A stretch of 64,000 nt of DNA from Clostridiales bacterium. GTDB taxonomy: Bacteria; Bacillota; Clostridia; Oscillospirales; Oscillospiraceae. Under the pieces are notes generated by a model. The model worked only from the letters and a program-made list of their open reading frames with translations, made no database searches and was not told the DNA's origin. Below are positions 51,015 through 59,862 of this stretch, piece after piece. The position numbers and the translations under genes were made by a program. The DNA lies in the NCBI GenBank assembly GCA_029268065.1, contig JAJUHC010000010.1:1-64000 (forward strand). The letters are read 5' to 3'. Within the stretch, counting starts at the first letter, position 1; every line of letters starts with the position of its first letter.

Positions 51015-51218
51015 ATGAAAGACTTAAGCTGGGAATCGATCATTAATAAGCGAAGGTCAACACGAAGCTTTGAGACACGAGGCCTCGACGCGAATACTAT
51101 GGAAGCGGTTGAGCCCCGCTGGGGATATGGCAAGGACATTGTCGAGGGGCGCCGAATAATTGCCGTTTCGCTTAAAGAAATAAACGGCTGCGCAGTATGG
51201 AAGTTAAGTTTAAAATAA
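51015..51218 (+). pseudogene. truncated nitroreductase-family fragment
   Basis: The first 32 residues (MKDLSWESIINKRRSTRSFE...) match the N-terminus of nitroreductase-family flavoproteins, including the RRSxRxF FMN-phosphate contact. After DANTMEAV the sequence departs from the family and stops at residue 67, whereas the family has about 170-200 residues. GGAG lies 8 bases before ATG. It is a decayed gene with an intact start, followed at once by a terminator. Confidence 0.65.
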
Positions 51219-51223
51219 TACAT

Positions 51224-51262
51224 AACAACAGGGCTATGAGAATTTCTCAAAGCCCTGTTGTT
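51224..51262. terminator. 12-bp hairpin between convergent genes
   Basis: AACAACAGGGCT (51224-51235) pairs perfectly with 51251-51262; an inner TGAGA/TCTCA pair extends it. It serves the nitroreductase fragment on the plus strand and the SLH protein gene on the minus strand. Confidence 0.7.
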
Positions 51263-51268
51263 GGGTAT

Positions 51269-52435
51269 TCAGGTTGGCGAGCATAGTAAAATGATTTCAG
51301 ATACTTTCCCGTACGCAATGGTAAACACGATAGAGTACCAAGGAGAACTGCTTCCGGGATAATAGGCGTATCCGAAATCCAATCCGGAGGAAGGGTCATA
51401 TTCAAACTGCTGGAGCGAGTCACCGTATACCGAGACCAGGTCCCGCCTAGTGCTGCCGCAACGGATTCCGTTTTCTAATTTATAGTCCGCGGAGGTTACA
51501 TAGATGCCGAAAACATAAATTCCGCCCGCGGGATAGTCGGCGCGAAGATATCTGACCCTTCCGAACCCCGTGTACTCGGAAAAATATTCGCTGGTGCCTT
51601 GAGCGAATGAGCTTTTTTCAGTTGACATCGGCAGCTCGTTAAGCGGTTTGAGCGCGTACTCAGACTGATAGCCGAGGCCAATACTTCTTCCGTAAAGGTC
51701 AAAAACCGCATACTCGGGTCCGTGGTACTTAACATCGGCATTACTGGGCAATATCTCAAAAAACCTGCGATTTTCCGGCAGGGCAAGTCTTGTGATAATT
51801 GCTGCGGCCTCGGCACGGGAGATCATATCGTAAGGGCGGAAATTAAGCGACCCCTCGTCGCCGCTGAGAACTCCCGCCCGATAAAGCGTAAATATGCTAT
51901 CGCTGTTCGGCGTATTCGTGGATACGCCCGGTATGGAATTAATAGTGTTTATCTGCCAAAGCTCCCCGAAGGGCAGCGTTTTTTCAAATATGTAAGCGAC
52001 ATCGGCTCTCGAAGCATAGGCATCATAATTTGAAAAGTGGTTTGCTGCTATTATGCCTTTTCTGATGGCGTAGTCCACATAGTCGCCGTACCAGGGCTGT
52101 TTCGAGATATCAAATAAGGCTCCGTCCGCCGAATATATGCTATGTACCACAGCCGCCATTTTTATTGCTTCGCAGAGCCTTAGGGCATCTTCCGGATAAA
52201 AAGCGCCGGTTTCAACGCCGTTTACGATTCCAAGCTCATAGGCTTTTTTTATGACCGCCTGCCGTTTAGTTCCGTACCACTGTGCTTCATCCACATCCCA
52301 AAACCTGTTGTCCGTATATGTATAACGGAGCGTAAAATTATACATAGAGGGTCTTCCGGCGCTGCCATAAGCATTAGAGGAGAAACCCGTGAGAAATATG
52401 GCAAGCGCTGATAAAAGGGTGACTAATTTTTTCAC
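51269..52435 (-). CDS. secreted protein with divergent SLH repeats
   Basis: 388 residues from GTG 52435 behind AAAGGA. Signal peptide (1-24, LLSALAIFLTGFSSNAYG). Residues about 40-220 contain SLH-like repeats: FWDVDEAQWYGTKRQAVIKK, AYELGIVNGVETGAFYPED, YGDYVDYAIRKGIIAANHF and FTLYRAGVLSGDEGSLNFRP, ending ISRAEAAAIITRLALP. The C-terminal 170 residues are an unknown domain with YGRSIGLGYQSEYAL and GSTRRDLVSVYGDSL; the latter is the (S/T)xxxVxxxyG pattern of small lipoprotein domains. It is likely wall-attached. Its repeats are less conserved than in the three cobalamin-linked SLH proteins. Confidence 0.72.
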   Translation of the reverse strand: MKKLVTLLSALAIFLTGFSSNAYGSAGRPSMYNFTLRYTYTDNRFWDVDEAQWYGTKRQAVIKKAYELGIVNGVETGAFYPEDALRLCEAIKMAAVVHSIYSADGALFDISKQPWYGDYVDYAIRKGIIAANHFSNYDAYASRADVAYIFEKTLPFGELWQINTINSIPGVSTNTPNSDSIFTLYRAGVLSGDEGSLNFRPYDMISRAEAAAIITRLALPENRRFFEILPSNADVKYHGPEYAVFDLYGRSIGLGYQSEYALKPLNELPMSTEKSSFAQGTSEYFSEYTGFGRVRYLRADYPAGGIYVFGIYVTSADYKLENGIRCGSTRRDLVSVYGDSLQQFEYDPSSGLDFGYAYYPGSSSPWYSIVFTIAYGKVSEIILLCSPT

Positions 52436-52524
52436 TGGGCATATCCTTTCTGCAAGCTATAGTTTACATAAATCGTATTACAGAAAGACGGCCAATTTCA
52501 AATACAATTACTGGTATCGCGCTA

Positions 52525-52555
52525 AACAACAAAAGCGCCCGGAATCGCCGAGCGC
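52525..52555 (-). terminator. intrinsic terminator of the M14 peptidase gene
   Basis: On the minus strand GCGCTCGG (52555-52548) pairs with CCGGGCGC (52542-52535), followed by TTTTGTTGTTT. It lies about 25 bases after the peptidase stop. Confidence 0.75.
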
Positions 52556-52577
52556 CTTTAAGGAGTAAAAAGATAAG

Positions 52578-53852
52578 TCAGACCAAAGCCCCGAGCAGCA
52601 GGATATCCTCGTTCTGGCGGTATATAGTCGGGAACTGGGATATGGGTACCGGGTTCACTCCTCTGCCGACTTCAATAGTGAAGCCCGGGCGCCTGAAGTC
52701 CTGGATGAACCAATCCTTGTACCCCGCGTATGAAGCCTCGCCAGGATTTTCGGAAACCACATAGCCGCTCACTCTGGAAAAGAGTCTCGCTATATCGGCC
52801 GATTCCGCAGGCTGGAGGTTTTGGAACGTATAGTATATGACCTCGCCCTGAGTATGATAAGCGATTACAAGCCTGAAATTACGAGCTCGCGTAAAATCGT
52901 ACATTCCGGCGGATTCCGGCTCGGTCAGGGGCGCTTCGCCGCCATAATCCCTCGGCGCGGGGCCTGTAATGCCCTGCTCCAATTCGAGATCCTTTTCTCT
53001 CTGCCACTCTGCGGGGTAATTGAGGTTCAAGTCCGCGCCCCTGATGTTCGCTTTCCATACTCGGGGCAGGGGAAGACCCGTTTTGTTGAGGCGGGCAGCC
53101 TGTATATACGCCGGGTCAGAGTAGTTGGGCCAGTAATTGACAAGATCGACCCCGTCGGGATTGACCATCGGCACTATGTAAATGCTGGATTTGTTCCAGA
53201 TATCCCCGATATTGTAATTCCCCAGACGGCCTCCCGTGGAATACGCCTTTGCAAAGTTCTCGACGAATTTCATCAGCAGAGTCGTCGTTATCCACTCGTT
53301 TGCGTGGTGGGAGGCGTTGTAAGAAACCTCGTTCGGGCCGGTTCCAAGCCTTATCACAAAGAGGTTCTTGCCCATAACGCTTTTTTTCTCCAGTGTAGTT
53401 ACATCCAAAAACGGATATCTGACCTTGAGAGCCCTAATCTGGCGTTCCATTATTTCATAGGTGTAATCGATATCCGTAAAGACAACGTCAATTCCGTAAG
53501 GAACTATAATACGCTGCCCTATACGCAACAAATTAGGATTGATTCCGGGGTTCGCGGTCTGTATAGCGGAGACTGTCGTATAGAATTTTCTCGCTATGCC
53601 GTATAGGGTGTCGCCGGCGCGGACGGTATAGGTTGCGTATCCAAGCAGGAGACGTTCAAACTCGTTCCATGTCAGGGGCCCAATTATGCCGTCGGGGGTT
53701 AGTCCGTTATCGCGCTGAAAATCAATTACAGCCTGACGGGTTCTGGGGCCGAAGCTGCCGTCAACCGGCCCGGGGTCATAGCCTATCCGCCGTAAAAGGC
53801 TCTGGATTAATTTCACATTCGGACCGGTAGAACCTAAAGTCAATATTTCCAT
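52578..53852 (-). CDS. M14 zinc carboxypeptidase with peptidoglycan-binding and LysM domains
   Basis: 424 residues. Residues about 1-68 form a PG-binding-1 domain (SLLRRIGYDPGPVDGSFGPR, TRQAVIDFQRDNGLTPDGII). A LysM follows (about 74-118, YTVRAGDTLYGIARKFYT). The M14 domain has zinc ligands in SHHANEWITTTLL (H-x-x-E) and the later His in VIAYHTQGE, plus the catalytic Glu in PGFTIEVGRG. This matches gamma-D-glutamyl-(L)-meso-diaminopimelate peptidases of spore-formers (YqgT/ENP1 type), which cut peptidoglycan stem peptides. No signal peptide is present, as in the spore-associated enzymes, which hints at sporulation. Confidence 0.88.
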   Translation of the reverse strand: MEILTLGSTGPNVKLIQSLLRRIGYDPGPVDGSFGPRTRQAVIDFQRDNGLTPDGIIGPLTWNEFERLLLGYATYTVRAGDTLYGIARKFYTTVSAIQTANPGINPNLLRIGQRIIVPYGIDVVFTDIDYTYEIMERQIRALKVRYPFLDVTTLEKKSVMGKNLFVIRLGTGPNEVSYNASHHANEWITTTLLMKFVENFAKAYSTGGRLGNYNIGDIWNKSSIYIVPMVNPDGVDLVNYWPNYSDPAYIQAARLNKTGLPLPRVWKANIRGADLNLNYPAEWQREKDLELEQGITGPAPRDYGGEAPLTEPESAGMYDFTRARNFRLVIAYHTQGEVIYYTFQNLQPAESADIARLFSRVSGYVVSENPGEASYAGYKDWFIQDFRRPGFTIEVGRGVNPVPISQFPTIYRQNEDILLLGALV

Positions 53853-53909
53853 ATAAATTCACAACCCTTATTATTTAATGTCATTTTAGAACTATTATAT
53901 TTTATTGAC

Positions 53910-53952
53910 CCAAAACAAAAACAGTGCCTATCCTTAGACCGGATAAGCACTG
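53910..53952 (-). terminator. intrinsic terminator of the DacF-type gene
   Basis: On the minus strand CAGTGCTTATCC (53952-53941) pairs with GGATAGGCACTG (53933-53922) and TTTTTGTTTTG follows. Confidence 0.82.
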
Positions 53953-53964
53953 TAATAAAAAGCG

Positions 53965-55068
53965 CTAATGCAAAATTGACTTCCAGAACATTTTGAATTT
54001 GTCGGGTTTTTCCCGAACAGCAGATTCCTCCGCCATAATATCCGTTTCTGCGATTATATTTCCATCCATTTCGAAGGTTATCCTTCCTACCTTCTGGCCT
54101 GCGCTCACCGGGGCGTACAGGAAGCGCGGAAAATACACCGTCATTTTTACCCGCTGTATTTCTTCCGAGCTCAGGTAAGATGATATGTCCCTGTTATAGC
54201 CGCATTTTACGCTGTCCGTATCGCCCCCGACTATATCGACGGCAAATTCGGGGTATTCGGTAAAAAGCGGACGCTTTTTCAGGTTTTCAAATCCGTAGTT
54301 TAAAAGCTCGGTATGGACGTTCCAGTCGTCATGGCAATTAAGGGTGGCGGCGATAAGCATTAATCCATTCCGCTCTGCGCAGGTCACCAGACATCTTCCG
54401 CTCTTTTTCGTGTAGCCCGTCTTTATTCCGATACAGCCCTTGTATAGCTTCAGCATCTCGTTGTGGTTGCAAAGGAAACGCCCGTCCTTGACTCCGTTAT
54501 AGCTTATCCGTTTGGTATAGGTTGACGCGATTTTTTTGAATTCATCGTTTTGCATTGCTGCAACGCCGAGCCTTGCAAGGTCTGCTGCAGAAGTATAGTG
54601 CTTCTCTCCGTCCAGTCCAGACGGATTCTCAAAACTGGTATTTTTAAGGCCCAGCTCGGCGGCGCGCGCGTTCATCCTCTCGGCAAATTTCGGAATGGAT
54701 CCGTCGAGATAATATGCGATGGCGTTGGCGGCGTCGTTCCCGGATTCGAGAAGCAGCCCGTATACTATTTCCCTCAAGCTGATTTTTTCGTCGGGAAGCA
54801 AGCCCATAGAAGAACCCTCAACCTTTATGGCTTCCTTGGGCACTGTGACGATGTCATCAAGCTTTCCGGACTCGCAGGCAAGGAGACCCGTCATAATTTT
54901 TGTCGTGGAGGCCATGGGAAAATGCCTGTCCGCGTTATGCCCCCTGATTAAGCGTCCGGTGGACGCTTCCATAAGCACATAGCCGCCGGCTGAAATGGCA
55001 TAGCACTTTGAAGATAAGATAAATGCAATTATAAAAAATAAACAGCCTTTTTTTAAAATATTTCGCAA
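53965..55068 (-). CDS. D-alanyl-D-alanine carboxypeptidase, DacF/DacB type
   Basis: About 367 residues. Penicillin-binding motifs are in order: SxxK in MASTTKIMTG, SxN in ESGNDAANAIAYY and KTG in GCIGIKTGYTKKSGRCL, so the catalytic set is complete. A C-terminal PBP5-like beta domain follows (VYFPRFLYAPVSAGQKVGRI). TTG 55068 is proposed because it gives a clean signal peptide (RNILKKGCLFFIIAFILSS, cleavage after CYA) and follows AGGCAGGTG; an in-frame TTG at 55104 would add 12 residues without a ribosome site. It trims terminal D-Ala from peptidoglycan stems, likely in sporulation or wall maturation. Confidence 0.88.
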   Translation of the reverse strand: MRNILKKGCLFFIIAFILSSKCYAISAGGYVLMEASTGRLIRGHNADRHFPMASTTKIMTGLLACESGKLDDIVTVPKEAIKVEGSSMGLLPDEKISLREIVYGLLLESGNDAANAIAYYLDGSIPKFAERMNARAAELGLKNTSFENPSGLDGEKHYTSAADLARLGVAAMQNDEFKKIASTYTKRISYNGVKDGRFLCNHNEMLKLYKGCIGIKTGYTKKSGRCLVTCAERNGLMLIAATLNCHDDWNVHTELLNYGFENLKKRPLFTEYPEFAVDIVGGDTDSVKCGYNRDISSYLSSEEIQRVKMTVYFPRFLYAPVSAGQKVGRITFEMDGNIIAETDIMAEESAVREKPDKFKMFWKSILH

Positions 55069-55207
55069 TAAGAACACCTGCCTTGATATCAACAGTTTTC
55101 TCAAGCGACTATTTTATTATTAAAGCAGGGTTAAAAAAATATTGGCAATTTTGAAAGCAAAGCTCATAAGATTTAACGGTACCTATTTTCTTTTTGGGGG
55201 CGATTTT

Positions 55208-55870
55208 ATGAATGACGGGGAGCTTTGCTTTTGCGGCAGCGGAAGACCGCACGCCGAGTGCCACGGCCATATCAATAAAAATAGCATTGCCGCAAGGCTT
55301 TACAGGATTCAAAATGAAATCGGAAACGGGCCCGAAAGCGAGATATGCGGGGAATGGTGTTCGCGTTGCCTGTGCGTATCGGAAACGGAATTTGTGCAGA
55401 TTCTTGATTATCTTATAAACAACTGGCCTAAGGAAAAAATCCTCGAGATAATAAAAAAGTCAAAAAAGCAAATGGATAGGCTTAAAAAGGAGCGGCCGGA
55501 AACGGCAAAAAAAATTAAGGACGCCATACCGTTAAATGAGCTTTTTAATTTAGATAAAACTGCGCTGCCGTTTAGCTGTGTATTTTGCGACTGCGAAAAC
55601 AGACGCTGCGAAATCGAGAATGTAAGGCCCTTAAAGTGCAGGGTTGAGAGATTTGAGCCAGCCTTTGGGAACGAAATTTGCAGCTTTATTTTTTTGAGGA
55701 AGGGCGACTGGGTAATAATCAGAAGGCCGGAGCCGCTTTTTTTCTACTTTTGCCTGATCTTCAAAGATGAAGGTGAGTTGGATAAAATAAGAGAGACCGT
55801 ATTTTTCCGCGATATTTTGGGGCTATATGAAGAAGAATACTTAAATAAGCTACTAAGCTACGGAATCTGA
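55208..55870 (+). CDS. SEC-C metal-binding protein with YkgJ-like Cys cluster
   Basis: 220 residues from ATG 55208 behind GGGGGCGA. The N-terminus has a SEC-C zinc knuckle (CFCGSGRPHAECHG). Cys pairs follow in GEWCSRCLCVSETEF and a second group FSCVFCDCENRRCEIENVRP, LKCRVERFEP, resembling YkgJ-type Zn/Fe-chelating domains (the LKCRVERFEP segment matches their RPxxCRxYP motif loosely). The middle is a charged helix (KKSKKQMDRLKKERPETAKK). It likely binds one or two metal ions; the function is unknown. It stands alone, divergent from the DacF-type gene. Confidence 0.65.
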   Translation: MNDGELCFCGSGRPHAECHGHINKNSIAARLYRIQNEIGNGPESEICGEWCSRCLCVSETEFVQILDYLINNWPKEKILEIIKKSKKQMDRLKKERPETAKKIKDAIPLNELFNLDKTALPFSCVFCDCENRRCEIENVRPLKCRVERFEPAFGNEICSFIFLRKGDWVIIRRPEPLFFYFCLIFKDEGELDKIRETVFFRDILGLYEEEYLNKLLSYGI

Positions 55871-55983
55871 CTGACGCCGGCGATTTCCTTGTAAAGTGAA
55901 AAAAGAGGGATAACCGCTATTTTGCAGTAATCCCTGAATACATAATATAAAATAAGTAGGTAGGGAGGAAAAAGTGAAAGGAA

Positions 55984-56535
55984 TTATCTCGGGCGCAGCC
56001 GCAGCTCTATCCAATCGAGTCCTATCCAGTCCCAAGGGCCCGCTGAGGACGTGTTTTCAATAGTAATGCGGTTGCCTGCTCTCGCGGGAACACTGAAGGT
56101 GAGATCGCGCCAGTTTGTGAACATTGTGCCGACCGGCATGCCGTGCTCGATTAGGAGCCTGCCATTGTGAACTACATTTCCGTTGACTGTAATTTTTGCC
56201 GAGTAACGAGTCAAAGGCACATGCAGATGGTCATCAAGTACGGCGCGTATGATTATCTTGGCATCAAACCCGCCGGAAAAAAGTAAAAACGAGGGGATAT
56301 TCAGTACCCAGTCGCCCTTGTTGCCAGTATACAAAATATCTGCGTTTAGACTGGGATTTCCATAATTGGGATAGCCCGAAAGCTGTTTGAAAACAACGAT
56401 TTCGGTTTCAGTACGATTGTCGCTCAGAATCGGAGCCGGGTCGCGCACAGCGGTTCCTCGGGCGACGGCGTGGCGTCCGATATTTGCTTCTTCGCTTGAA
56501 TTTAAACATTTGCATCTGCGATGACGTGACGGCAT
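55984..56535 (-). CDS. predicted beta-sandwich protein, unknown function
   Basis: 183 residues from ATG 56535 (GGGAGCTGA upstream); an upstream ATG at 56550 is possible. It begins with a basic Cys-bearing segment (MPSRHRRCKCLNSSEEANIG), without a signal peptide. The rest is rich in beta-strand and Gly/Asn turns (KGDWVLNIPSFLLFSGGFDA, KITVNGNVVHNGRLLIEHGM), ending in the carbohydrate-binding-module-like GNRITIENTSSAGPWDWIGL. The C-terminus resembles jelly-roll domains seen on spore surfaces or phage-like fibres. The family is not recognised. Confidence 0.6.
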   Translation of the reverse strand: MPSRHRRCKCLNSSEEANIGRHAVARGTAVRDPAPILSDNRTETEIVVFKQLSGYPNYGNPSLNADILYTGNKGDWVLNIPSFLLFSGGFDAKIIIRAVLDDHLHVPLTRYSAKITVNGNVVHNGRLLIEHGMPVGTMFTNWRDLTFSVPARAGNRITIENTSSAGPWDWIGLDWIELRLRPR

Positions 56536-56739
56536 GTTATCAGCTCCCAAATAGATTGCATTACATATTATTCCATTCAGGTTCTGATTGCCAATCTATC
56601 AAGCGGGATAAGTTGTTATTCTGTATATTAACTAATCCTTTCAAAATATATGTACATATTATTGACGATATAGAAAAGAATATAAGTGTCCAAAACGGCT
56701 TATCTGCATCAGCGGTTGCCTGAGAAAGGATTAGTAAAA

Positions 56740-57192
56740 ATGAAAAAAAGCATATTTCCCCCCACTTCAGAGAGGGTTGCGCTTAATACCAGCGATGCGG
56801 CAAACGCGTCGATAAGGGCAGATGCGCTTATGTGCCTGAATATTTTTAAAAACTGCAACGAAAACATGCTGACCGAGAAAATAAGGAAGCTAAGCACGGA
56901 ATGGGATATCGAAAGAGTTTTGGAAACGTATGCCGCCGCGATAATACTGTTAAGCTCGATCAAGGGATTCAAAAAAAGCAGGTACTTTCTTGTCACCGGA
57001 GCAGTTAGCTTTTTTCTCCTGCAGCATGCTCTACAGGGATGGTGTCCTCCGCTGCCGATACTAAGAAAGCTGGGGGTGAGGACTCCGGAAGAAATATACA
57101 ACGAAAAGACGGTGCTTAAAATCCTCAGGGGAGATTTTTCGCAGCCGTCCGACAATGTTGAAGACATGCTAATGAATGTTGAAAAGATGTAA
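56740..57192 (+). CDS. DUF2892 (YgaP transmembrane-like) protein
   Basis: 150 residues from ATG 56740, 9 bases after AGAAAGGA; an earlier start at 56686 lacks a site. Soluble N-terminal half (about 1-75) is unrelated to known domains. The C-terminal half has two hydrophobic stretches: VLETYAAAIILLSSIKGFKK and YFLVTGAVSFFLLQHALQGW, followed by CPPLPILRKLGVRTPEE. The (L)Q-x-A-x-x-G-W/F-C-P-x-x-x-x-L-x-K-L-G-V pattern is typical of DUF2892, often linked to rhodanese-type sulfur transfer. It overlaps nothing and is 13 bases before a small hypothetical gene. Confidence 0.65.
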   Translation: MKKSIFPPTSERVALNTSDAANASIRADALMCLNIFKNCNENMLTEKIRKLSTEWDIERVLETYAAAIILLSSIKGFKKSRYFLVTGAVSFFLLQHALQGWCPPLPILRKLGVRTPEEIYNEKTVLKILRGDFSQPSDNVEDMLMNVEKM

Positions 57193-57205
57193 GGGAGAAA
57201 TAGAG

Positions 57206-57427
57206 ATGGCTGAAAACAGAAGAGCTTTATATGATGATCAGGATGATGATATCTATGAACAGTTTTACGACCTCAAGTCCGTGGCATCGACTACCGAACT
57301 GACGGGGTTGACCCCCTCGCTCCCGGTTTCCAGGAATGAAATCGGAGCTTATGAGCAAATCTACGGCGTGCCGGTACCTGAGGGAATCGAAAATAACAGC
57401 AAAAGAGAAAGAAAAAAACAGATATAA
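57206..57427 (+). CDS. small acidic hypothetical protein
   Basis: 73 residues; AAGGGAGAAA precedes ATG 57206. The first third is very acidic (RALYDDQDDDIYEQFYDLKS), the middle has TELTGLTPSLPVSRNEIGAY and the end is basic (NNSKRERKKQI). The middle pattern ASTTELTGLTP recalls short spore-associated peptides, but I do not assign a family. It is 13 bases after the DUF2892 gene and is followed by a long hairpin, so the two genes probably form an operon. Confidence 0.6.
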   Translation: MAENRRALYDDQDDDIYEQFYDLKSVASTTELTGLTPSLPVSRNEIGAYEQIYGVPVPEGIENNSKRERKKQI

Positions 57428-57435
57428 TGCATATA

Positions 57436-57483
57436 GTCCGGTCCGATCAAGCGCCGAGCAGCGGCGCTTGATACGGACCGGAC
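57436..57483. terminator. long hairpin between convergent genes
   Basis: GTCCGGTCCGATCAAGCGCC (57436-57455) pairs with 57463-57483, leaving one bulged A. It separates the small plus-strand operon from the minus-strand DUF2099-like gene and may act for both. Confidence 0.75.
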
Positions 57484-57530
57484 GTATTATAATCGTACTT
57501 GTTTCCGATGCTTCTGTTTCTCGGACACCG

Positions 57531-58841
57531 TCAGATGCAGGGATGGGGGCAGTCTATACACTTTTTGAGCGAACCGGAGGGGATTGTGCGAAATTCGTTT
57601 CCATCATTTAAAATAACAGGCTTGTACTTACCCTTTTGGCATTTGACGCCCTCAAATGAGATTGGTTTCCCGGTGCGGTCCTCAGTGGTAAGCTCAAGAT
57701 GATTTTTTACAAGCCGCCAGCCTTTTTCGGACATGATATGGACAGGGATCTTCACACCGACCTGGGCGATGGCGTTCGGTTCGATACGCTCCCTTACGAC
57801 CTTCGAGGCACAGGACCAGACAAGATCGGCGTTTTTCTCCATCGAAAGAGCTGCTCTCTCGTCTATTCCCGTTGAGCAAAGACCGAATTTATATAATCTG
57901 ACTTCTTCGTTTTCCAGACGGGACATTTCATCCAGCAGAAGATTATCCATCCATGCAACTGATACCGCTATCCTCTTATATCCGAGGGATATTGCAAGCT
58001 TTACGCCCTCAAGCTGATCTATCAGGGCGGTGTGGGGGAAAACAGGGATAATACCGGCTTTTATCGCTGTATCGGTGATTTCTTTTGACGGACTTGTCAG
58101 GAAAAGCCCGGTCATGCGTTTGACGGCACCCTGAGTATTGCTTGCATTCGTAGTGATAACGGTTCCGAGATTATTGGAAACGATGACCGCGGCGTCGATG
58201 ATGCCGCTTCTGAAGGCGGTGCTCATGGTTTCCGAGGCGCCGAACAATACATTCGCCTCGCAGGAATTGAGAGGGCGGGATGTATCGAAAAAGCCGCCGC
58301 CGATTACAACCTCGTTTATCAAGGCGCACATTTTTTCGGGCTGGACAGAAGCGTCTCCGGATTCGACAGACGCCAAAAGGCTCTCGGCGGTATTTCCGCC
58401 GACTTCCTTCAACAGCTGCCTCATCAGCGGGCAATATCGCAGCGGAACAGGCGTGGCCTTTACAGCCTCGAGCTTTCCGCTTTCTTTTTTTATCAGTACA
58501 AAGCTCCCGAACATTCTCGTGATATGGATCTCATGCGCCTCATAAAATCTCTCCAGAGCATCGAGAAACGCTCCGACAAAGGAATCCAGCGTTTCCGGAT
58601 CGGAGCATTCCGAAACGAGCAAAAGCTCTTTCTTTCCGATTTCCCTTATTTCCGCGGCGAACGGTTTTCCGATTTTGATTTCCGCTTCCGAAACCAAGCC
58701 GCCCAGAACCGCTTCGGTCAGCGGTTCATAAATATTGTAATCGGCAAAATACCGGGAAATATCCCTGTCCTGCTTTCGAATATATATAAAAGTCTGTTCG
58801 CCTTTGTAAATTATCCGGTACTCAGCCTTTGTCGCATTCAT
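57531..58841 (-). CDS. DUF2099-like protein (methanogenesis marker 8 family)
   Basis: 436 residues from ATG 58841, 7 bases after GAGG; ATG 58847 is too close to the site. The long conserved core has EVVIGGGFFDTSRPLNSCEA, VLFGASETMSTAFRSGIIDA, AVIVSNNLGTVITTNASNTQ, GAVKRMTGLFLTSPSKEITD and KRIAVSVAWMDNLLLDEMSR. I recall this pattern from putative methanogenesis marker protein 8 (DUF2099), a family found in methanogens and some anaerobic bacteria; its function is unknown. The C-terminus has CIDCPHPCI, a possible Fe-S or zinc site. Confident as a conserved protein, moderate for the family name. Confidence 0.6.
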   Translation of the reverse strand: MNATKAEYRIIYKGEQTFIYIRKQDRDISRYFADYNIYEPLTEAVLGGLVSEAEIKIGKPFAAEIREIGKKELLLVSECSDPETLDSFVGAFLDALERFYEAHEIHITRMFGSFVLIKKESGKLEAVKATPVPLRYCPLMRQLLKEVGGNTAESLLASVESGDASVQPEKMCALINEVVIGGGFFDTSRPLNSCEANVLFGASETMSTAFRSGIIDAAVIVSNNLGTVITTNASNTQGAVKRMTGLFLTSPSKEITDTAIKAGIIPVFPHTALIDQLEGVKLAISLGYKRIAVSVAWMDNLLLDEMSRLENEEVRLYKFGLCSTGIDERAALSMEKNADLVWSCASKVVRERIEPNAIAQVGVKIPVHIMSEKGWRLVKNHLELTTEDRTGKPISFEGVKCQKGKYKPVILNDGNEFRTIPSGSLKKCIDCPHPCI

Positions 58842-58866
58842 AATCATACCTCGCTTTTTATAGAGT

Positions 58867-59862
58867 TCATAACGCTTTTTTTGATTTTTCCTTATATAAA
58901 AGTCTGTCCGCAGCCAAAAATGTCTGAGACGCTATTTCGTAGTCGTCGAACGAAACGATGCTTATGCTTAGACCCAGCGATTTTTCACGGGTGGCAGCAT
59001 AGGCCTTAAATGCCATACGCACTTCCTCGAGTTTTTGAACTAACTCCGCTTTATCCCCAAAGAAAATTATTGCGAACTCATCTCCGCCCCATCGGCTGAC
59101 GACATGCCTGTTAAGGTCAAAGCTTTGCTGCAGCATAACGGAGAGCGTTTTGAGCACATCATCCCCTACATGGTGCCCGTACCTGTCGTTTACCTTTTTA
59201 AAATTGTCAAGGTCTATTAAAGCGAGGTGGGCGGACTTTTTGCCGGTTTCCGAGACTTCGGACGCCGCTTTATTGAACATCCTTCTGTTGTAAAGACCGG
59301 TTAGCTCGTCGATACTGACCATGGAATTCAGCTTTCTGTTTATCCTTTCGTACTCTTTGGCGAACTTAAGAGTTATAAGAAAGGCGGTAAGCAACAAAAC
59401 GGGTATCTGTATCATCCTGTCAATAAATTGCACACGCTGGGGATAAACTGCGACAAGTTGAGGAAAAAAATATTCCAGCATATGTACCGAGACAAAAACA
59501 ATTATTAAAATGGAGGCCAAAAATATCCGCCCTCGTCCATTGAAAAGGTAGGCGATCGAGATCATGAGCAGAAAGGCATAGCCTATCGCGTTATTGCTGC
59601 TTCCGCCAGAATTAAAAAAAGCGAACGGCAGAAAGACGCATTCCAAAAAAACAAAAACAAAGAACATGACACGGGAACTGTTTTTAAGGGTTTTTAATAG
59701 TATAAGGGCGGTGACCGACACAATCAGCAGCAAAACCCACTTTGCATTTGACTTAAGCGGGAAGCCGGAAATCAGGTTGCCAATTATGCAGAAGACCGAC
59801 AGCCCGGCTGTTGCCAAAAGGCCGAATATATACAACTTCTGCTTGATATACGAGCGGCTCAC
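58867..59862 (-). CDS. membrane diguanylate cyclase (GGDEF)
   Basis: 331 residues from GTG 59862, behind AAGGGTGG. Six hydrophobic helices occupy about 10-165 (LYIFGLLATAGLSVFCIIGN, WVLLLIVSVTALILL, IGYAFLLMISIAYLF, IFLASILIIVFVSVHMLEY, IQIPVLLLTAFLITLKFAK), a generic sensor module. The cyclase domain follows: SIDELTGLYNRRMF, ALIDLDNFKKVNDRYGHHVG and the intact active-site motif RWGGDEFAIIF. An RxxD inhibitory site is not obvious. It makes cyclic di-GMP from GTP. The gene follows the same direction as the DUF2099-like gene, 25 bases upstream of it. Confidence 0.9.
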   Translation of the reverse strand: MSRSYIKQKLYIFGLLATAGLSVFCIIGNLISGFPLKSNAKWVLLLIVSVTALILLKTLKNSSRVMFFVFVFLECVFLPFAFFNSGGSSNNAIGYAFLLMISIAYLFNGRGRIFLASILIIVFVSVHMLEYFFPQLVAVYPQRVQFIDRMIQIPVLLLTAFLITLKFAKEYERINRKLNSMVSIDELTGLYNRRMFNKAASEVSETGKKSAHLALIDLDNFKKVNDRYGHHVGDDVLKTLSVMLQQSFDLNRHVVSRWGGDEFAIIFFGDKAELVQKLEEVRMAFKAYAATREKSLGLSISIVSFDDYEIASQTFLAADRLLYKEKSKKAL

